Origin: Magnaporthiopsis rhizophila
Lineage: Eukaryota > Ascomycota > Sordariomycetes > Magnaporthales > Magnaporthaceae
Length of the DNA stretch: 31,771 nt
NCBI GenBank assembly: GCA_003049465.1
Contig: PYSS01000218.1
Span: 1-31,771 of the forward strand
Reading direction: 5' to 3'
Part shown: positions 1 to 10,454 of the stretch, in pieces
How positions within the stretch are numbered: the first letter of the stretch is position 1
Layout of the letters: every line of letters starts with the position of its first letter
Notes under the pieces: generated by a model
Databases searched by the model: none
What the model was told of the DNA's origin: nothing
The model's input: the letters and a program-made list of their open reading frames with translations, nothing else
Program-made: the position numbers and the translations under genes

Positions 1-3000
1 CCCCCACCCTCCCAGCCGCTCCCCGCGCGGGTGCCGAGTCATAGGCACTTTGTGCCGTCGAACACCTGCTTGTCATGTTTATGTGCGGCCCCAGACCTCC
101 GATCACCTACTTGTACCTACCGCCCGAGATGCTTCCGGAAGCGCGCCATTGATGGGCGGATATTTAATGCGCGGCTTGAGATCAAAAGGTCCATCTCCGA
201 AAGGATGTCCTGCTATGGATTGGGGCTTTTCAGTCGACGATGGGTCGTCCGGGATTTAACGGCACGGCCAAAACTCTATGCGAGTTTAGGGCAAGCCTCG
301 TTCCCTCCCCGTCTGTTTCCCCGGCCTAGCTGCCGTCCTAGTTGCACCTCCCCTGTGCCGTGCTGCTCGGTCTGCGGGGAGCATCCTCGTAAAAGGTGCG
401 CAAATTCGGGAGCCTGATGCGTTGTGTGCGGGTCCGCCAAGAGATCCAAATTGTGTTATCGAGCCTGGTTAATGGATGATAACTCGCTGCACATGCCCGG
501 ACCAGACAGATACCCAGATGCTGCAGTGTCAAATAAATGCCTCTCGGTGGACCCCATCGAGATGGGGATGAGGGTGGAAGCAGCAGAAAGTCCAGAACGT
601 ACGTTTGCATGTCCGGCCGGAGGGCCAGGAAACACCAAAAGCCGAACCTACAGGACGGCCAGCGCACCCGGCACGGTGCTGGGTGTGCCCCGGGACGCTT
701 TCCCCGTACCTCACACACTATAACATGCGGGCACATATAGGGAGGTGTACAGTACAGCACAGACCACGCATGCAGCGCGGCACCGAACGGGCCACTCACG
801 TCCAGTGTGCTGGGGCGGGCGGTGGATCCGGGCGTTGGTCCGCAACCGAGGAGGCAGCACGGCCACCGGAGACGGTGCGATCACCTCTTGGCGGGAGGCG
901 GGCGGCCAGCAGCACCACGCAGCTACCTAGCTCACGGCGTCCCCGCCAGCGCACCCACACCCCCAACCTGCCAGCGCCGTACCGGGTGAGCGTGGTCTGA
1001 AAGAGTGGAGTGATTCCAGCCGACACCCCCGTGGCGGAACTGGGAACCGGCATGCACGGAGATGCTGCGCGCCCCGAGCTGAGGTAACGACAGGTCTAAA
1101 TAGGGCAAACGTGAACCATGGCAGGGTGGGCGAGGAGGGGAGCACGCTACGACGTGGATGACGTGTGCCCTTTGTAAACAAACCACCGTCGTCCCGTCCC
1201 ACACTCCCCCGACTGAACTTACTCGGGCTGCCTGCGCCGGAGAAGAGGGAGAGAGCGTCAAGGTGCGCGGCAGGGTGAGGTGTGTGGGTTGTGTGGGCGC
1301 ACTCGGTATCGGACAAAAAGCCCTCTTTTCCACAGGTTGCGACGGAGTGGAAGATACGTTCGTTTCTTCTCGCTGTCACCCACCCACGTCCCGCCCGGCG
1401 TCCGTCCGAGACGGAAATGGCTGGGCCCCAGGGCGGACGGAGCACAACGGCCACTTTCAACGCCTGGTTCAAGCTTCGGTCCAGAGCTTCAACCGGCCTC
1501 GGCTGAGTCTGGCTGGCATTAGCAAGGTTGGCACATCACATCACAATGCATGGCGAGCCCGGGTGGCACATTTGACACATCACTTTTTTTTTTGCCTGCC
1601 CGTCCTGCGAGAGCCCTGTCTGGCCGTGTGCGTCGGGCAGGCTGCGTTCTCTGGCTATTTAGCCCACACAGCCTGTTCTTTTGTCTCCTTGCACTGCAGC
1701 GCGCAGCCAGTATCGAACCACGCACCCACACATACAACCCCACAGACCCGGCAGGCATTCGTTTGGCGAGCGAACCCCTCGCCTGTGAATGATCTCGCGG
1801 CCATGCGAACCAAGGGCGTGATACGGGTCGCAGCCAGAGCGACCTGCCTGGCGCATTGCCGAGACTGTCTCCTGGGCGGTGATCCCTTCGCCCTCTGTCA
1901 CCGTACAGTCACCCCCGCCGCATCAGATAAGGCACCTCCCTCCACAGAGCCGAGGGACGGCAAATAGAAATCGTGAGCAAAACATGACGTGCCAAGGCGC
2001 CCCTATCGCGGCTAGTTACACTTGCAGCTCTGGTGCGGCCACCTACGACCGCCCCGTGCCTGGAGGAGCCACGATGCCTAAGGTGGAAGGAAGGCAGAAA
2101 GGGTAAGCTCCCGAAAGCTCCTTCCTAGGTAATATTCCGGCTCGCCCGCCCCACCATCCCGCATAGACCGCGAAACTGCGTCAAATGGCAGCCCGTGGTG
2201 TGCGGCACTGTGCTGACCTGGGCCGTTCAACTAACCGCACTCAACGTGTGAAAGCGGCTCGCGGGACGCGCGGACATTGGATTGAGATCGAGAGAGCCAG
2301 TCCCCAACTCAAGCCCCATCGTCGTGGCCGCCGACGAACGTCACATGCTGATCGCATCCGCACCTCTCGCCTGGCTCGCTGGCCGCCGCTAGCTCCAGAC
2401 TCGGTGCTTTGCCAACCGATGACCGCAGATGATGCCAGATACCGCAGCCCTGGAGGGACCCCGAACGAATTGGATCCACTCCCGCCAGCGCCGCCAGGGG
2501 TCGTTGTACGACAAAATGCCAAGCCAACAAAGGGAACTAGCCGGCCAGATGCAGTGCCACCCACGGCATATGTGCCCCGGCCAAATGAGGCAAGATAGAA
2601 ACACGTCAAGACTCGTCGTGCTCGCCTATCCCGCCTCAATCTATTTTTTTTTTTGTTGTCATTCTCTTGGCCCTCCCTCCCTGTCCCTTGCTTACCGTTC
2701 CATTTCCTCAACTCACATCGCGCGCACCTAGGTACCTTAACTACCCAACAATGTCCTCCCTCCCAGCCTTCGGACCCTGGCATAGCCCATGGGATTGCAC
2801 CTGCATACGACCTGCAGCAACGACCAGGACTTGTTGTCCAAGTGTGTGTGCTTCATGCAGGCCTTTCGAGTAACAGGCACCGTGTCCGCCTTAGCTAGGT
2901 CCTGAACCGGACACTGCCTGTCCGCTTGCCCTGCTCATGGTGCAGCCACCTGCTCACACCTGGTGTCAACAGCATGGAACGGCCAGCCCCCTTTCCGTCG

Positions 3001-4275
3001 TCTTACTTCTCCGCGGACGGCGGTATCAGGGCGCTGGTTCCTTGATACCCATCCTGGCAGCCCGCAACATGACCTCATATCAGCGATCAAATCTGTCGCC
3101 AACGAGGGAAATCCACCAGCAGTTGACCATCCGCTGTGTACTCGCTGCCTTGGCCGGCGCTGCTGTTGCAACAATGGGCCCGCAACGATCTCGTGCGACC
3201 CGAGGCCGTCTCTATGCGCCCCGGGACACCACTGCGATGAGCAGCCCATGTCCAGCCCCTGATGCCGTTCATAAGGAAGGCGTCGCTGTCACCTCTTGCC
3301 CTCCTTCCCCTCCCCGGGGTTCCCTACCTCACATCCCATAAAGGATATGCGATGTCTGGGAGCCGATCCGGGCCTCGTCAAGGGTCCAAAACCAGGCCAT
3401 CCAAGGTGCCGTTGACGTATGCTTGACGACGACGATACGCATACTCCTCCCACCTCACATTGCGAGGAGCCGAGGGCCGCCGAGGCATCCATCCTTCAGG
3501 CATCTCTTTCATCCGACCCAACAGTCTGGGTGTGGCAAACCGCAATCGCTCCTTGATACCACCTACACCCTCCACACGGGCTCCTTTCTACCGCCCTACT
3601 TCTGCCAACCTGCTACCTGGAAACTCTGGGTGTCGCCGTTGCTTGGGTCCCCGCGGCCGTGTCCTTTCGGCCTGCCCTCGTATCCTCTACTTCGGGGTCC
3701 ACAAGCAGATGGCCACCGGCTTCCTTCCTTGGGCCAGGCTTCTCTTGCCGCTCGTGGTGTTCAAGGAATACAAACATGGGCACGTGTCGATTCTCTCCTC
3801 TTCCAGGCAAGCCGATCCCACCCTGGGCGGAGGCTGACTGTCCAGGATCGTCGACCCTTTGCCGAAGACCACGTCCTAGTGGACAGCGAAGCCTGGTAGA
3901 GCTGCCGGCCCAAGACGACGAGGCCCGGCCTCGTTGGTCGGTCTCGTTGGCTGCATGCATGCCCTCCGTCCCCTAACCATAAGGAAAGCGTCAATCACTC
4001 CATTCCCAAGGAAATTAGGAATCTGTCAGACGACGATCTGGAGATTCTGGAAGCGTCCAGAGGGGTCACGAGGCCCGATTTACCCTCAGCCACCCGCTTA
4101 GTCGCCACCTCGCTAACTCCTGCGTGGAGAGTCGAGACTGGAAGATAGCGGAGAAGCAAGAGCTGAGACGGCAGGATGCAGCCGCTTACCAGCCTGCTCA
4201 CATCCCTGAGCATCCAAGACGGTTGCAGAGGTCTTGGGAGAGGGCAATGCAACGAAAGCATTGGTCGACACGGTC

Positions 4276-4304
4276 AAAGTATCTTGATACATCAAGGATA
4301 CTTT
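4276..4304. repeat. imperfect inverted repeat (hairpin)
   Basis: The arms AAAGTATCTTGA and TCAAGGATACTTT face each other across a very short loop, with one bulged base. The structure lies in gene-free DNA. It could be a decayed element end or a binding site; nothing else in the sequence distinguishes these. Confidence 0.45.
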
Positions 4305-4684
4305 CACGATACATTTCCAAGGCGTCTCGTTCCCGTCCCCATCAGCCCCATCGTGTCAGTACACGCCCCCTACGTACTATGTGCGAGACCTGAACGGATG
4401 AGACCTTCCTCTCCGGGCATTCCGACGCCCTCCGGTACAAGTGGCGAATCGCAGCGCGGGAATGCAAAGAAGGAAGTCCTAAAAGGTCGACGTTTCCCCC
4501 GATGAGGAGTAGCCGCTCAAGACTCGACAATCCCCATCAGTCACCGCTGCTTGTTTCGACAAGTTACCGAGTGCGAGTGCACTCTTGACCCACATCTCAC
4601 AGGGCATCAGCCACCTGCCGGCTATCCCACGGCGGCCTCTTGCAGGAGGGTGCTGCTGCATGGAGGGGATTTGTCGCGCTTGTA

Positions 4685-4716
4685 ACAGCTGTAATATCAG
4701 CTGTCATATATGACAG
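4685..4716. repeat. two overlapping palindromes
   Basis: The arms ACAGCTG and CAGCTGT around a TAATAT spacer (4685-4704) overlap a perfect 16-bp palindrome, CTGTCATATATGACAG (4701-4716). CAGCTG is an E-box core of the kind bound by bHLH proteins; that any factor binds here is inference. A short stem, CGCGAG-GTT-CTCGCG, follows at about 4733. No adjacent gene is established, so a regulatory role is unproven. Confidence 0.5.
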
Positions 4717-4888
4717 GAGATACTCTGCTAGCGCGCGAGGTTCTCGCGAAAAGAAGCAGGAGACGGTCGAGACCCGTCCAGGTATGCTTATGCACCCGAG
4801 TGTGTGTGCAGGGGGGCTGTTCTCTGGGTTACGGACCAACCACTCTTGGAATCGAAGCTGGGTGTGACGGCGATCGCCAATTTCACAG

Positions 4889-4943
4889 CGACAAATGGGA
4901 GCAAAGAAAGCATTTCACCCCGACAAATGAAAGGCAAAGAAAG
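4889..4943 (+). repeat. spaced imperfect direct repeat
   Basis: CGACAAATG followed by a purine-rich GCAAAGAAAG segment occurs at 4889-4910 and again at 4921-4943, with a 32-bp period. The two units differ at a few positions in the middle, including a one-base length difference. No gene is firmly placed nearby. Confidence 0.45.
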
Positions 4944-5585
4944 AGTCGAGGCGGTGAGATAACCGAGCGGAAGACTAGGGGAGACTCCCACGTCTATTGG
5001 CATCAAGGAAACGCGGAAATGAGCGTTTCCTTCCAATTACTCTTCATCGTGTTTTTGTTTGGATCATCTTTCCCTCCACTGTCCTTTACTGCCGAGGCTA
5101 AACATCACTCGAGTCACACTGCGTCCCAACCAATCACTGGCGATCGTGGCCGAGATCCAATCATGGCTATGGAAGCTCTCATTGCTGAACGGAAGCTGCA
5201 ACTCTGCACGAGGGAAAGTCACTCCGTGGACCTCTGGCCACCAGGCACAAGGGCCATGTTGGAACTCGTCGCTGGCTGTGGCATGGGGGAGGCTGTGTCT
5301 ATTTTAGGGTAGCAGGCGGACACGCTTCACCGAGGGACCCCGCTGCACCAGATGGATGTAGACGGGGCTCCGGCGGGGCTTGGACATGGTTGACGAGCGG
5401 GCGATGCCAAAGACAGATATGTGCATAAGAGGAGCCGACGGCCGCCACCGCCGGCCTGGGCATGAAGGGAAACCATGTCGGGTTTCGGGAGTCGGACTAA
5501 CGGGTCGCACGGGTGCAGACCACTTGGTGTGGTGGTGAGTTTGTTGCACACAGCCTTGTGAATCCCACACGACGAGACAGACACC

Positions 5586-5614
5586 AAAAAAAAAAAAAAA
5601 AAAAAAAAAAAAAA
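5586..5614 (+). repeat. A29 homopolymer
   Basis: An uninterrupted run of 29 A in otherwise GC-rich noncoding DNA. It resembles the other long A/T runs in this window (6819-6836, 7581-7617, 10123-10237, 31360-31386). No retrotransposon body or flanking target duplication is evident beside it, so I treat it as a simple repeat. Confidence 0.9.
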
Positions 5615-6274
5615 CAAGCCGTAACCGCAGGAGCGCGGGAGCGGGAGCGGAGGAGCCCCAGCGAGAGAGGTGAGTTGGGGCCGGGACGAACTGGGCCAAG
5701 CTTATAGTGGCCGAAACGCGGAAGGATATAAACAGTAAACAGACACAAGCAAACGTTCAGGCTGAAATATGAATTGAATACATATAGTTCGAGACGGTCT
5801 GGTGGCCGCTTTTGATCTGCGGCAGCGGGCGTCTGGGGTTAACCGGCGTGCCGAATGACAGAGAGGGGTTACTTCTGTTATCTATGGGCGGTTTGTTTGT
5901 TTTGAGACGTTGATGTGTCTGCCTAGAAGAAACAATGCGTTCCCATATCCTGTTACTCCACCATTTCCCGGTCCCGAACTTCCCGACTGGAATGGCCCAA
6001 TCAGAAGCATGAGTTGAGCATGGGAGGTTTTGACTGGCCTGGCTGTTGTTTTGGGCTAATTCGGCTGCATCCAATCTCGGGAATTTTTTTTTCTCTCTCT
6101 CTCTCTATGGGCCGCGGCCAGGGGGAAATGAAATCGGTCTGGTGGCCTCCTCGTTTGAGACCTTCGCGATGAGAGAGGCACACGTACAAAGTTCGGCCTC
6201 TGGTGGCGGCCGTTCTTGGCAGTTGGCGTGACATGACATCCAATGGAGGAACTTTGAAGGTTATGTTTTTTTTG

Positions 6275-6818
6275 GGCTCAATTAAGGGGACCACACGTTT
6301 CTTTAGGGGGACCGCAGAAAGTGGGGCCAATGACCCACCACAGTGCCAGTTTTTAAAATGTTCTACGGTCTCGGGTACCCCCCCATTTTTTAGTGTGGAA
6401 ATTAGGAAAATAACGAGAACTTCAATCTTGGCCCAAACCAGATCCATGCACCGGTCGGCTTTTTTAGGCCCAATTGATTTTTTTTGCCCTGAATCACCCA
6501 CAACACCAAACGGCCGGTATCGCCATGGATTTCTCGGCTTTGCACGCCTCGTTTAACGAGGCGGAAAAGGCTCTGCAGGCCCAAGCTGATGCGCGTGAAT
6601 CTATACAGTTGTAATGCCGGAATAGAGTCACAAAGAGAGCCCCAATTCAACGAGGTTGTTGCTTTTTATCGCGTTGCATAGGTTGATCATCTGCGCTGTT
6701 TTATTTCACTGCTAAATTGGCTGTGGTACCAACTTAAGTTATGGCTGCACTGTGTGGATGCGCTGGCCCCGTTTTTTGCGGTCCCCTTAAAGAAACGTGC
6801 GGTCCCTTTAATTGAGCC
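6275..6818. mobile_element. MITE-like element with about 58-bp terminal inverted repeats
   Basis: The left end (6275-6332) and the reverse complement of the right end (6761-6818) match at about 50 of 58 positions, both starting GGCTCAATTAA and sharing CACGTTTCTTTA and GGGGACCGCA. All mismatches are transitions. The ends point outward as in a cut-and-paste DNA transposon. The 544-bp length and absence of a transposase gene fit a non-autonomous MITE. The flanks are T runs on both sides (T8 left, T18 right), so an 8-bp duplication of T is possible but cannot be shown. Inside is a 29-codon frame with a good start context (6525-6614) and a 19-nt palindrome (6545-6563). The superfamily cannot be assigned from this copy alone. 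Confidence 0.72.
6545..6563. repeat. 19-nt palindrome inside the MITE-like element
   Basis: CGCCTCGTT and AACGAGGCG are exact 9-bp arms around a single T. The palindrome overlaps the short reading frame of the element. It could be a subterminal transposase site or a hairpin; no test is possible from one copy. Confidence 0.6.
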
Positions 6819-7578
6819 TTTTTTTTTTTTTTTTTTGTTTTTTACGCCTCTGCCAAGCCCCCAACGCGGTTTGATTGAGGCGGGAGGGGTGGAGTGGGAA
6901 CAGCAAAAGCAAAACCAAACTCCGCTGGGGCACGTTGCAAACGAAACAAAAAAAGAAGAAGAAGAAAAAAACGCAATCGATCAGGCGTGGCAAAAAAGAG
7001 AGAGAGAGAAAAAAAAAGCACGCGGCCGGGGCAGCAAGGTCGCCCCCAAGCGACAAATAAACCCCAATGCCGATCCTCCACCCGGCGTCTAGCCGAGCCG
7101 GGAGAGCTTTTTCATGCGAACGTTGATGGATTGAGGGGGAATGGGGAGGTGGTCCTGACACTGCTGACCGTCCCGTCTTGTCGTCCGTCAAGGGGGTTTC
7201 GTTGTGGGGAGGAAAACACAACACAGCACAGCATAGCCTGGCCAGCCAGCCCCCCGGTTCGTCCGCGGCGTTCTCTCGATTTAGCACGGACGGGTTCGGC
7301 ACGTGCTGTGCGGCTTACGGCACAGCACTTTTTTGTTCGCCCCACCCCTCATCGCCTCCGCGTTTGTCGCTTTCGCACTACGCTTTTGGGGCAGGGCTTA
7401 CACTGCTGCGCTTGCAGCATGCCGGAGCAAACTCTCTTTTCGAATAGTCGTTTTCTTTCTATTTTCTTATCTGCGCCGGGGATTAGGTCAGAGTCTCTTT
7501 TGCCTCTTCCCGAGGCGCAATGGATGGAGCATCAGCGCTGGCCGTGCAGAAGGTCGGTCGGGTCGGTCGGTCCGTTCT

Positions 7579-7617
<39 letters not shown>

Positions 7618-9515
7618 CCTTCTTCCCCTGCGTATCCGCCATGTGCCGTGCCTGCTTCTGTACCTTACACCGTACATATATCTACACCTACATACATACG
7701 CCCACATCCCGTGCTTCCGGGCTCTGCTGTCTGCTGTGGCCTGAGGGTAGCGGTGACGCGGATGGGGATGGGGATGGATCAAAGAAGGAAGGAGGGCCCA
7801 CAATCCCTGGTGACCGCCGCCGTCGCCGGTCGCCGTGTTGGCAGCCTGGGATCAGGAAGCTTGTTCCGGGAAAGTGCTGTTTGCCAAAATCCCTCGCGAT
7901 AGTGGCGGAATAACTATGACTTCCCTCTATTTTTTTCTCTTCCTGATAAGGGCCACTCTAATTCCCAACTAATAAGTCGTCACCAAGGTGATCCAAATTT
8001 CCTCCATTTCCTCCTTTTGATCCCCTTCGAATGTTTCTATTTCTATTTCGCTTTGCCCTTCTTCTCCTGCGCTTCCATCCTTCTCTCGCCTCCGGTACCA
8101 GCATTTTGACTTGCAACTTACTGTATGTGGAGGTTTTGGTAGTGGGGCCTCAATCGATATTGATTCCTTGGGGAGCGCCCCTATCGGCCGGGATTCCCGC
8201 CAATCACAGGTGTGCGATTGGACAGCCCCAGTGACCTTTCTTGGGACGCGTTGCCGAGCACGGTGTGTGCGCATCAGAGGAGGAGCTTGTGGGTTTCCCC
8301 GCCCGTCCGGGACCCCCGCTCCCCAGGGGCCCCGGGCCATGGCAAAAGGTCGGGTCGCGCAGGGCGAGACGCAAGTGCAAGTGCAAGTGCACATGCACGA
8401 CCTGAAGAATCAAATCGCTGGCCCCAGGTGGCGTATGCGGGCCATAGGGAGAAGAAGCCAGCGGAGAGCACAGAGCGGGGCTTGGAGGCGACGGTGAGCG
8501 CTGCAGCTGAGGCTGAATCGATCCGATTTGATCAATGATGCGATAGCGGCCGCCAGCTAAGCAGGCAAGTCATGATGGATGCCACAGCGGGCCGACCTGC
8601 GCCCCATATTGCTTGCTGTCAATCGCCGTCTCGTTTGTTTCTCTCTCCGCGGTGAGCGGGCAAGAGAGAGATTCGTGCCCAACATGAGGTAAGAGAAATG
8701 AACAAGGAGAGAAGACCACCAGACCGAAAGGACCGTTTCGTCGCGTCTGTGTGACTGGTAGAGGGTACGTGTGTATGCCTCATGTGCGCGCACAGCATTT
8801 GAAATAATATGAGAGGGACTGGGTTGAGGTGTTTGCTCTGTCACTATGATGTGTGCTGTGTTCTGTGTGTGCTGTGTGTGCTTGGCTCTGGCTGCGGGCA
8901 CATTGGCCAAGCCATCAGCGAAGAAACCGCAGCGCCGAAACCTCGTCAGCAGCACATGCTGGGCTTGGGCTTGGCTGGTCCATCGAGGTCACTTGCGTTG
9001 CCCTGCCGCGGTCGTCCTTGCTACCCCGGCCAGCAAGGCTCGCGACCCGCCCTCGGTCTCTCTCTCATCCTTGCTCGTTCCGCTGGCCCAGGCTTTTTTT
9101 TTGTGCTCAGGAAGGGTTTGGACGCGGAGAAGAAGAAAAGAACTGAGTGAAGGGAAAATACGGTGTAGACGATTGATTTGAAAAGACCCAGCTGAGAAAG
9201 GGGGTCAAAAAAGGGACGTATCAATTACAAAAAAGCGCAACAAAAAAAAAGAGACGCAGCACCAAAGGAGTTTCTTTTGCGGCCGTCGGACGCTCGAGCT
9301 CTGCGTCTGGTCTGGTCTTTCGCTGCACACGCCTTGTTCTTTATTTGGAGAAGCGAAAGAAGCGGAAACGAAAGCATCGGCATCTCATCCATCCCACCCA
9401 GCTGCCGGGAAAGCAAGCAAGCGCAACCTGGCCGCCTAGTAATCAGCCCGTCAATCGAAACGAGGGCGGATCCGGATATTGGCGGACTGGGATGGCCGTG
9501 GCGGACATGGACATG
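6819..9515. other. gene-poor interval with homopolymer runs
   Basis: No gene is recognisable. The long open frames across 6894-7913 run through T37 (7581-7617) and A-rich tracts and are artefacts of low complexity. Other simple sequence includes a GGGGAT-type repeat near 7760, tandem GTGCAA near 8372 and a TGTG/CTGTG tract near 8850-8880. Parts could be upstream regulatory DNA for the gene at 10349. Confidence 0.5.
7581..7617 (+). repeat. T37 homopolymer
   Basis: Thirty-seven consecutive T, the longest fully sequenced homopolymer in the window, preceded by GGTCGG-type tandem repeats at about 7553-7572. Length accuracy depends on the sequencing method. No mobile element body is seen beside it. 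Confidence 0.9.
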
Positions 9516-10118
9516 GGCCGCGACAAGAGCTGAGGGGTTTCCCGTCCATCAAGCATCCTTGTCGACGAGACCAACAGGCCGCCTCCCAGACCCGACCTGC
9601 GCTCGACAGTTACATAACCCATCCCATTCCCTCCGCCGAGCCACAGGCTGACGGTAACATCACTGCCACCTCCGCCTTGTGTCTTCTTACTCTCAAACTC
9701 TCCATCTCCCTTTCTCTCTCTGTCTCTGTCTATCGCTGCCACCATTGTGAGCCTGGCTAGAGGAGGCAAAGCCCGGAACACTCCCAAGACCGAACAAGTC
9801 TCTGCCACCCACCCTGCCACCGACCAACGCCTCCCACGCTAAAGCTGTGCTGAGCATACGCCTCACCGCCAGCCAAACGCAGCCGAGCGAGCGGGTGCAC
9901 CCACACACACCCTATCAATATCAACACTCCTCCATTCCCCATCCTATCTTCTCGACGGACCACACCTCTATTCCTGCGAATCCGTCGCTTCTGGAGAAGG
10001 GGCTGCGCCTGACCCCGGCCTGCCCGAGTCGCCAACCATCCGTCCACGTATCCCGATCGCCACGACTCACCTTGATTTCAACAGCACGAGCGAACAACAA
10101 CAACGAGAGCTCGGGTGC

Positions 10119-10151
<33 letters not shown>

Positions 10152-10348
10152 NNNNNNNNNNNNNNNNNNNNNNNNNNNNNNNNNNNNNNNNNNNNNNNNN
10201 NNNNNNNNNNNNNNTTTTTTTTTTTTTTTTTTTTTTTGCCCGGGCCGAACGGTGGCACGAGGGGCCTCCGCAGGAGCGGGAATATAGGCACGCGTCCTCG
10301 AGACCTGTTCCTACCTTCACAACCCACCCACCCACACACACACACACA
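9516..10348 (+). promoter_or_regulatory. promoter and long ATG-free leader of the 10349 gene
   Basis: No ATG occurs on the plus strand between 9516 and the start codon at 10349, apart from the 63 unknown bases. A pyrimidine-rich tract at about 9672-9730 (repeated CTCT and TCTGTC) resembles fungal transcription-start regions, and the sequence downstream is C/A-rich like a fungal 5' UTR. This suggests a leader of roughly 600 nt kept free of upstream starts. An intron within the leader is possible (for example from GTGAGC near 9747) but not provable. The leader contains the assembly gap. Confidence 0.55.
10123..10237 (+). other. T run interrupted by assembly gap
   Basis: T29 (10123-10151), 63 N (10152-10214) and T23 (10215-10237). 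The gap was probably placed because the homopolymer could not be resolved; the true length is unknown. The reading frame drawn through the N bases has no meaning. Confidence 0.9.
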
Positions 10349-10421
10349 ATGGGTAGCTCCGGCATGGCGTCGAGCCCGGGCGCGTGGATAGGAGCCGAAA
10401 GAGGAGGCAAGATCATATCTG

Positions 10422-10454
<33 letters not shown>

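Larger units (their letters stand above)
1..6274. other. gene-poor interval, no recognisable gene
   Basis: I find no reading frame here that matches a known family or shows a coherent exon-intron structure. Open frames are short, overlap on both strands and are rich in Pro/Arg/Ser, as expected by chance in GC-rich DNA. Visible structure consists of several palindromes and a spaced direct repeat between 4276 and 4943, and a run of 29 A at 5586-5614. One frame (about 3975-4146) reads like a decayed exon, but I cannot assign it. A regulatory island, relic coding DNA or an unannotated noncoding transcript are all possible. Confidence 0.55.

Noticed and set aside
1158..1967. 269-codon ATG-started frame
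   Set aside because: No recognisable domain, passes through T-rich and repetitive sequence, and overlaps equally good frames on both strands; expected by chance in GC-rich DNA.
5586..5614. A29 as the tail of a LINE-type retrotransposon
   Set aside because: No reverse-transcriptase remnant upstream and no flanking target duplication; similar runs occur in both orientations and in introns.
6894..7913. 339-codon plus frame
   Set aside because: It reads through the T37 run as poly-Phe and through A-rich tracts as Lys/Arg; a homopolymer artefact.
8846..9181. 111-codon frame with a hydrophobic, cysteine-rich start resembling a signal peptide
   Set aside because: The hydrophobic start comes from a TGTG/CTGTG simple repeat, and the rest is basic and unrecognisable.
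9847..10287. Frames spanning the N gap
   Set aside because: Unknown bases and homopolymers make these frames meaningless; the real start is the ATG at 10349.
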